A stretch of DNA of 64,000 bases from Tenacibaculum sp. M341 (GTDB lineage Bacteria; Bacteroidota; Bacteroidia; Flavobacteriales; Flavobacteriaceae): assembly GCF_004337695.1 (NCBI RefSeq), contig NZ_SJXJ01000001.1, forward strand, positions 310,001-374,000, in the 5' to 3' direction. Below the pieces are notes generated by a model that saw nothing but the letters and a program-made list of their open reading frames with translations, was not told where the DNA came from and ran no database searches. Below, one piece after another: positions 60,041 to 64,000 of the stretch (position 1 is the first letter of the stretch; every line of letters begins with the position of its first letter). Both the position numbers and the translations under genes were made by a program.

Positions 60041-61057
60041 ATGAAGTCTATTTTTTTTATAACCAAGCCATTAGAGCTTTTAGGAGCAATTGAAGCTCGC
60101 AATCAATTAAAACTTGATAATTGTTTGTTAATTATTAAGTCAGATAAAAAAGACGATGAGACGTTAAATTTTTTGATAGAAAAATCAGGAAATTGGAATC
60201 ACATTATCCGAACTAAAAAAAAGTCTTCTTACGGAGTTTCTTGGATTAAGTTGATAAAAAAACTTCAGAAAGAATCTTACGATTATCTATTTTCAAGAGC
60301 ATTTCCTATAGCTAGTTATTTTATAAATAATTTGAGGTATAATCATCTTTATCTGTTAGATGATGGACATGCAACCGTAAATATAGCTGATGAGTTTAAG
60401 AAAAATAAAAACTTAACCAACCGTTTTTCTTTATTCAAAGGAAAAAACAAAGCAGGTATTAAATATAGTATTGTAGAAAGTATCTATAAGTCGTTAAATA
60501 TTTTTATAGAAAAACCTGTTGAGAGTATCGGTTTTTATACATATTACGATTTAGGAAACATCCCAAATGTTACAGTATTAAAAAACAATTTTAGTTGGTT
60601 TGCATCTTTAAAAACTAAGGATTATAAGGTTCAAGAAGATATTGTGTATATTATTGGAACTAATGTTGTAGCAGCGAAAATTCTATCTCAAAAAGATTAT
60701 GTTACAACTTTAAAAAAGATAGCTTTACATTATAAAGATAAAGAGATTGTATATATTCCTCATGGTAGAGAAACAGAGGAAAGAATAGCTGGAATTAAAA
60801 GCGAGTTAAATTGTGAGATTCGTAGAAACAAGTTTAATGTGGAGTTAGACTTTGCTTTAAGAAACGAACAACCTAAAATAGTTGTAGGTAGTATTAGTAC
60901 TGCATTAATAACCTTAAAGAAAATATATAAGGAAGAAATACAGATATCTTTTTTTAATTTTGATAATACTAAAATAGCAGTAGATAAAATAGAAGCAGTT
61001 AGTAACTTGAATGAATATCAGAAGAAGTTTCTAGATTACATTGAGTTAACCTACTAA
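60041..61057 (+). CDS. Putative glycosyltransferase, sialyltransferase-like
   Basis: 338 residues, no confident family. The layout is that of a GT-B-fold bacterial sialyl/polysialyltransferase: an N-terminal half with HLYLLDDGHATVNIADE and a C-terminal half with EIVYIPHGRETEERIAG and VVGSISTALITLKK, similar in position to the DDG, HP and SS/T motifs of GT52 and related families. It starts right after the stop of the double-GT2 gene, so the two are cotranscribed and probably act on the same glycan. The assignment rests on motifs only. Confidence 0.6.
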   Translation: MKSIFFITKPLELLGAIEARNQLKLDNCLLIIKSDKKDDETLNFLIEKSGNWNHIIRTKKKSSYGVSWIKLIKKLQKESYDYLFSRAFPIASYFINNLRYNHLYLLDDGHATVNIADEFKKNKNLTNRFSLFKGKNKAGIKYSIVESIYKSLNIFIEKPVESIGFYTYYDLGNIPNVTVLKNNFSWFASLKTKDYKVQEDIVYIIGTNVVAAKILSQKDYVTTLKKIALHYKDKEIVYIPHGRETEERIAGIKSELNCEIRRNKFNVELDFALRNEQPKIVVGSISTALITLKKIYKEEIQISFFNFDNTKIAVDKIEAVSNLNEYQKKFLDYIELTY

Positions 61058-61073
61058 AACAATAACCATATAA

Positions 61074-61634
61074 ATGTTTACAATAGTTAAAGATACAGTA
61101 GCATCGTTAAAATCAGGAAAAACAATTTTGTATCCAACAGATACTGTTTGGGGAATAGGTTGTGATGCTACCAATGAAGAAGCAGTAAAACAGATTTATA
61201 AATTGAAAAATAGAGAAGAATCTAAGAGCTTAATAGTTTTAGTAAATTCATTAGAAATGCTAAAAATTTATATAAGTGATATACCTAAAAAAGTTTTAGA
61301 GATCTTAGAAACGTCAACAAAACCTACTACCATTATTTATAAAAATCCGAAAGGTATTGCTGATAATATTATTAACAAAGAAGATACAACGATAGGGATT
61401 AGAATTGTAAAAAATGATTTTTGCGAAAAAATGATTACTGATTTTGGAAAACCTATTGTGTCAACTTCAGCAAATATAAGTGGAGAACCAACACCAAAGT
61501 CATTTTCTGAAATTTCAAAATCTATTTTGAATGGCGTAGATTATGTGGTAGATTTGCAGACTGATAAAATTTCAACCAAATCTTCAACAATCTTGAAAAT
61601 AGATGGCGAAGATATTATTGTGATAAGAGAATAG
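61074..61634 (+). CDS. L-threonylcarbamoyladenylate synthase (TsaC/YrdC domain)
   Basis: 186 residues. GKTILYPTDTVWGIGCDATN is the KxR-type nucleotide site of the Sua5/YrdC family, followed by IYKLKNREESKSLIVLVNS and PIVSTSANISGEPTPKSFSE. The enzyme makes the threonylcarbamoyl-AMP used for t6A37 in tRNA. It is the short single-domain form without the Sua5 C-terminal extension. It precedes the CCA-adding enzyme by 1 nt, giving a two-gene tRNA maturation unit. Confidence 0.93.
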   Translation: MFTIVKDTVASLKSGKTILYPTDTVWGIGCDATNEEAVKQIYKLKNREESKSLIVLVNSLEMLKIYISDIPKKVLEILETSTKPTTIIYKNPKGIADNIINKEDTTIGIRIVKNDFCEKMITDFGKPIVSTSANISGEPTPKSFSEISKSILNGVDYVVDLQTDKISTKSSTILKIDGEDIIVIRE

Positions 61635-61635
61635 T

Positions 61636-63060
61636 ATGCAAGAACAGTTTTTTAAAGAAGCACTTTCTAACGAAATATTCAATTATATAACTAAAGCTAG
61701 TGAAGAATTACAACTAGAAAGTTATGTGATAGGCGGCTTTGTACGCGATTTTATTTTAAAGCGAGGAACTGCTAAAGATATTGATGTTGTTGCTGTGGGG
61801 AGTGGTATCGAATTAGCAGAAAAAGTAGCAAGTTTATTACCAACTAAACCTAAAGTACAAATTTTCAAAACATACGGAACAGCAATGTTACGTTTTAATG
61901 ATATAGAGGTAGAGTTTGTAGGAGCAAGAAAAGAATCATATAATAGAGAGAGTAGAAATCCAGAAGTCTCATCAGGAACATTACAAGATGATCAAGATAG
62001 AAGAGATTTTACCATAAATGCTTTAGCATTAAGCTTAAATAAAGAATCTTTTGGAAAGTTATTAGATCCTTTTGGCGGAATTCAAGATTTAAAAGACAAA
62101 ATTATACGAACTCCATTAGATCCAGATATAACTTACTCTGATGATCCATTGCGTATGATGCGTGCAATACGTTTTGCTACACAACTTAATTTTACAATAG
62201 AAGAAAACTCTTTAGAAGCAATTTCAAAGAATTTTAATAGAATAGATATCATCACTAAAGAAAGAATTGTTGATGAATTACATAAAATATTAGCTTCACC
62301 AAAGCCTTCTATAGGTTTTTTATTATTAGAAAAGACAAAGTTATTATCTAAAATCATTCCTGAACTAATAGCGTTAAAAGGAGTAGAAGATGTAGAAGGT
62401 CAAACTCATAAAGATAATTTTTATCATACATTAGAAGTGGTTGACAATATAGCCCAAAAAACAAGTGATGTTTGGTTAAGATGGGCCGCTTTGTTGCATG
62501 ATATAGGAAAAGCACCTACGAAAAGATTTGACAAAAAAAATGGTTGGACATTCCATTCTCATGAATTTGTTGGATCTAAAATGGTGTATAAATTATTTAA
62601 AAGGTTAAAGATGCCTTTGAATAATAAAATGAAATTTGTTCAGAAAATGGTACTATTGAGTTCAAGACCAATTGTATTAGCTACTGAAGTAACAGATTCG
62701 GCTGTAAGACGTTTAATTTTTGATACAGGTGATGATATTGATAGTTTAATGACTTTGTGTGAAGCAGATATAACTACTAAAAATCCTAAGAAGTTTAAAC
62801 GTTACCACAAAAACTTTGAATTAGTTCGTACTAAAATAAAAGAGGTAGAAGAAAGAGATAGAGTTCGTAATTTTCAACCACCTGTTACTGGTGAAGAAAT
62901 AATGAAAGTATTTAATTTAAAACCATGTAGAGAAATTGGTCAGATTAAAGAAGCGATAAAAGAAGCTATTTTAGAAGGTGAAATTCCTAATAATTATGAA
63001 GCTTCTTATGAGTTTATGTTGACTAAAGGAAAAGAACTAGGACTTCAAATTCATTCATAA
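61636..63060 (+). CDS. CCA tRNA nucleotidyltransferase with HD domain
   Basis: 474 residues. Class II polymerase head: ESYVIGGFVRDFILKRG, AKDIDVVAVGSGIELAEK (catalytic Asp pair) and RRDFTINALALSL; the neck segment YSDDPLRMMRAIRFATQLNF follows. An HD phosphohydrolase domain begins near RWAALLHDIGKAPTKRF. The enzyme builds or repairs the 3'-CCA end of tRNAs, and the HD part may act on cyclic phosphates. Flavobacterial enzymes usually have this longer form. Cotranscribed with the TsaC-type gene. Confidence 0.94.
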   Translation: MQEQFFKEALSNEIFNYITKASEELQLESYVIGGFVRDFILKRGTAKDIDVVAVGSGIELAEKVASLLPTKPKVQIFKTYGTAMLRFNDIEVEFVGARKESYNRESRNPEVSSGTLQDDQDRRDFTINALALSLNKESFGKLLDPFGGIQDLKDKIIRTPLDPDITYSDDPLRMMRAIRFATQLNFTIEENSLEAISKNFNRIDIITKERIVDELHKILASPKPSIGFLLLEKTKLLSKIIPELIALKGVEDVEGQTHKDNFYHTLEVVDNIAQKTSDVWLRWAALLHDIGKAPTKRFDKKNGWTFHSHEFVGSKMVYKLFKRLKMPLNNKMKFVQKMVLLSSRPIVLATEVTDSAVRRLIFDTGDDIDSLMTLCEADITTKNPKKFKRYHKNFELVRTKIKEVEERDRVRNFQPPVTGEEIMKVFNLKPCREIGQIKEAIKEAILEGEIPNNYEASYEFMLTKGKELGLQIHS

Positions 63061-63115
63061 GTTTACTATAAGAAATAACAGAGTGTGTTTAGCATACACT
63101 TTATAGAATAAAAAA

Positions 63116-63136
63116 GGTCGGAAAAAATTTCCGACC
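63116..63136 (-). terminator. Terminator after the GlcG-like gene
   Basis: GGTCGGAAA pairs with TTTCCGACC around an AAA loop; the A-run before it on the plus strand gives the U-tract on the minus strand, downstream of the gene at 63190. Confidence 0.7.
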
Positions 63137-63189
63137 AATTCTAATTATATTATTTATGAAGGGTTTTTTATAAATATATAATGTTATTA

Positions 63190-63588
63190 TTAAATAGCTA
63201 ATGCTCCTGCTTCAGCTACAGTGTGATCATTTTCTACAGTACTACCGCTCACTCCAATAGCACCAATAACTTCTCCAGCTTCGTTTTTAATAGGTACTCC
63301 ACCAGGGAATGTTATTAAACCGTTATTTGAATGCTCAATATTATATAAAGAACCACCTGGTTGAGATAATTCTCCAATAACGCCAGTATTCATATCAAAA
63401 TAACGAGCCGTTTTTGCTTTCTTAATAGAAATATCTAAAGAACCTAACCAAGCACCGTCCATACGAGCAAAAGCAACTAAATTTGCACCAGCATCAACTA
63501 CTGCTATGTTCATTTTAGTATCTATTTCAACAGATTTATTTTTTGCTACGCTAATAATTTTTTCTGCTTGTTCTAATGTGATGTTCAT
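63190..63588 (-). CDS. GlcG/HbpS-family heme-binding-like protein
   Basis: 132 residues of the GlcG fold: [75 protein letters not shown] and [18 protein letters not shown]. HbpS relatives bind heme or are part of redox-sensing; others sit in glycolate or aromatic operons. No partner is visible here. A CAAAAATA at 63617-63624 gives a TATTTTTG box on the minus strand about 29 nt ahead of the start. An AraC-type gene lies upstream on the same strand. Confidence 0.88.
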   Translation of the reverse strand: MNITLEQAEKIISVAKNKSVEIDTKMNIAVVDAGANLVAFARMDGAWLGSLDISIKKAKTARYFDMNTGVIGELSQPGGSLYNIEHSNNGLITFPGGVPIKNEAGEVIGAIGVSGSTVENDHTVAEAGALAI

Positions 63589-63759
63589 TTTTGTAATTTT
63601 AAAGTTAAATAAAAAACAAAAATAAATCTCTCCTTATTGTTTCCGCTTACTAAAATAGTTCAAAAACTTATGAAAAACGACCATTAGTTAATATTAAATT
63701 AAATTAAGGTTATTTATAGATATATGTTAACGGAAAAACACTGTTTTTATTAAAATACT

Positions 63760-64000
63760 TTACAAGTTAATTTCACTTGGGTTAACACCAAATTTTTTCT
63801 TAAAAGCAATGCTAAAATTAGATAGATTATTGTATCCAAAATCAGAAAAAATTTCTGAAGGTTTTAAATTACCAGTCTTTAAAGTTTCTTTAGCTTTTAA
63901 TAGTCTTTTGTTTTTTAGCCATTTACCAGGAGATTCATTGTATTCATTTAAAAAGTGCCTTTTAAAAGTAGATAAGCTCATATTGCATAAAAAAGCAATC
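63760..64000 (-). CDS. AraC-family regulator, C-terminal DNA-binding domain, 5' end outside window
   Basis: The minus-strand frame is open to the window edge; the ATG at 63981 is internal, since the reading continues upstream through IAFLCNMSLSTFKRHF, a typical first helix-turn-helix of AraC domains. The rest is RLLKAKETLKTGNLKPSEIF, SDFGYNNLSNFSIAFKKKFG and VNPSEINL, the second helix-turn-helix and end. The sensor part is not in the window, so the signal is unknown. It is about 170 bp upstream of the GlcG-like gene and might regulate it. Confidence 0.88.
   Translation of the reverse strand, partial: IAFLCNMSLSTFKRHFLNEYNESPGKWLKNKRLLKAKETLKTGNLKPSEIFSDFGYNNLSNFSIAFKKKFGVNPSEINL

Noticed and set aside
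63760-63981. AraC-domain frame as a complete 73-residue gene
   Set aside because: The frame continues through a recognisable helix-turn-helix segment to the window edge, so the ATG at 63981 is internal.

Overview
The window is AT-rich chromosomal DNA that looks like a marine member of the Flavobacteriia (Bacteroidota). The grounds are the low GC, the TAnnTTTG -7 promoter boxes, STN-type TonB-dependent receptors paired with DUF4249 lipoproteins, an aminoacyl-histidine dipeptidase, a MutS2 without a visible Smr domain, a flavobacterial-style photolyase operon, and many short signal peptides of the form M-K-K-x-hydrophobic-S-Q. No rRNA, tRNA, IS element, prophage or CRISPR array was seen. I assign no species.

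Layout. 0-2 kb: a partial DinB-like gene divergent from a MocR/PdxR-type regulator, with a strong inverted repeat between them. 2.04-2.75 kb: two small transcription units of a repeated type described below. 2.7-13.6 kb: a 13-gene co-directional operon under a TetR-like regulator (ABC1/UbiB kinase, flavin reductase, SDR-DUF2867, DUF2256, three consecutive photolyase/cryptochrome paralogues, an unknown, DUF2805, an SDR, CIA30, TspO), which reads as a light/photo-oxidative stress and DNA photorepair locus. 13.7-20.2 kb: minus-strand alkB, an M1 metallopeptidase, DUF6702, two carboxypeptidase-regulatory-like paralogues and two lipocalin-like lipoproteins. 20.2-25.7 kb: peptidase E, an LpxH-like phosphoesterase with a GT-B glycosyltransferase, a minus-strand LRR/membrane-protein trio, a 42-bp tandem repeat and ung. 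25.7-36.8 kb: mutS2, a membrane protein, hutI-hutG, three more small transcription units, recR, surface proteins and pepD.

37.0-54.0 kb is the most unusual region: a plus-strand array of repeated modules, each built from a small exported protein, an STN/TonB-dependent receptor, one or more DUF4249 lipoproteins and an MG2-like/plug-like protein without a barrel. Two modules are largely intact. Others survive only as a collapsed fusion (37043-38095), a signal-peptide stub (38257) and a 48-codon tail (47323-47469), so the array has been expanding and decaying by duplication and deletion. The ligand is unknown; there is no SusD, CAZyme, sigma factor or FecR nearby.

54.0-64.0 kb: ACP phosphodiesterase-like, gamma-glutamyltransferase, a CBM48-HhH fusion, YbjQ, VOC, a double-GT2 glycosyltransferase and a second putative glycosyltransferase, TsaC/YrdC, CCA-adding enzyme, a GlcG/HbpS-like protein and the 3' part of an AraC-type regulator.

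The second unusual element is a dispersed family of five short transcription units (about 150-186 nt) at 2.1-2.65 kb and 31.7-32.5 kb. Each has a -7-like box, exactly 4 nt, GGGATTA or a close variant, then a body ending in a hairpin terminator. Two copies encode 33-residue homologous peptides, and a TTAACAG segment in the body is complementary to a CTGTTAA just before the terminator.
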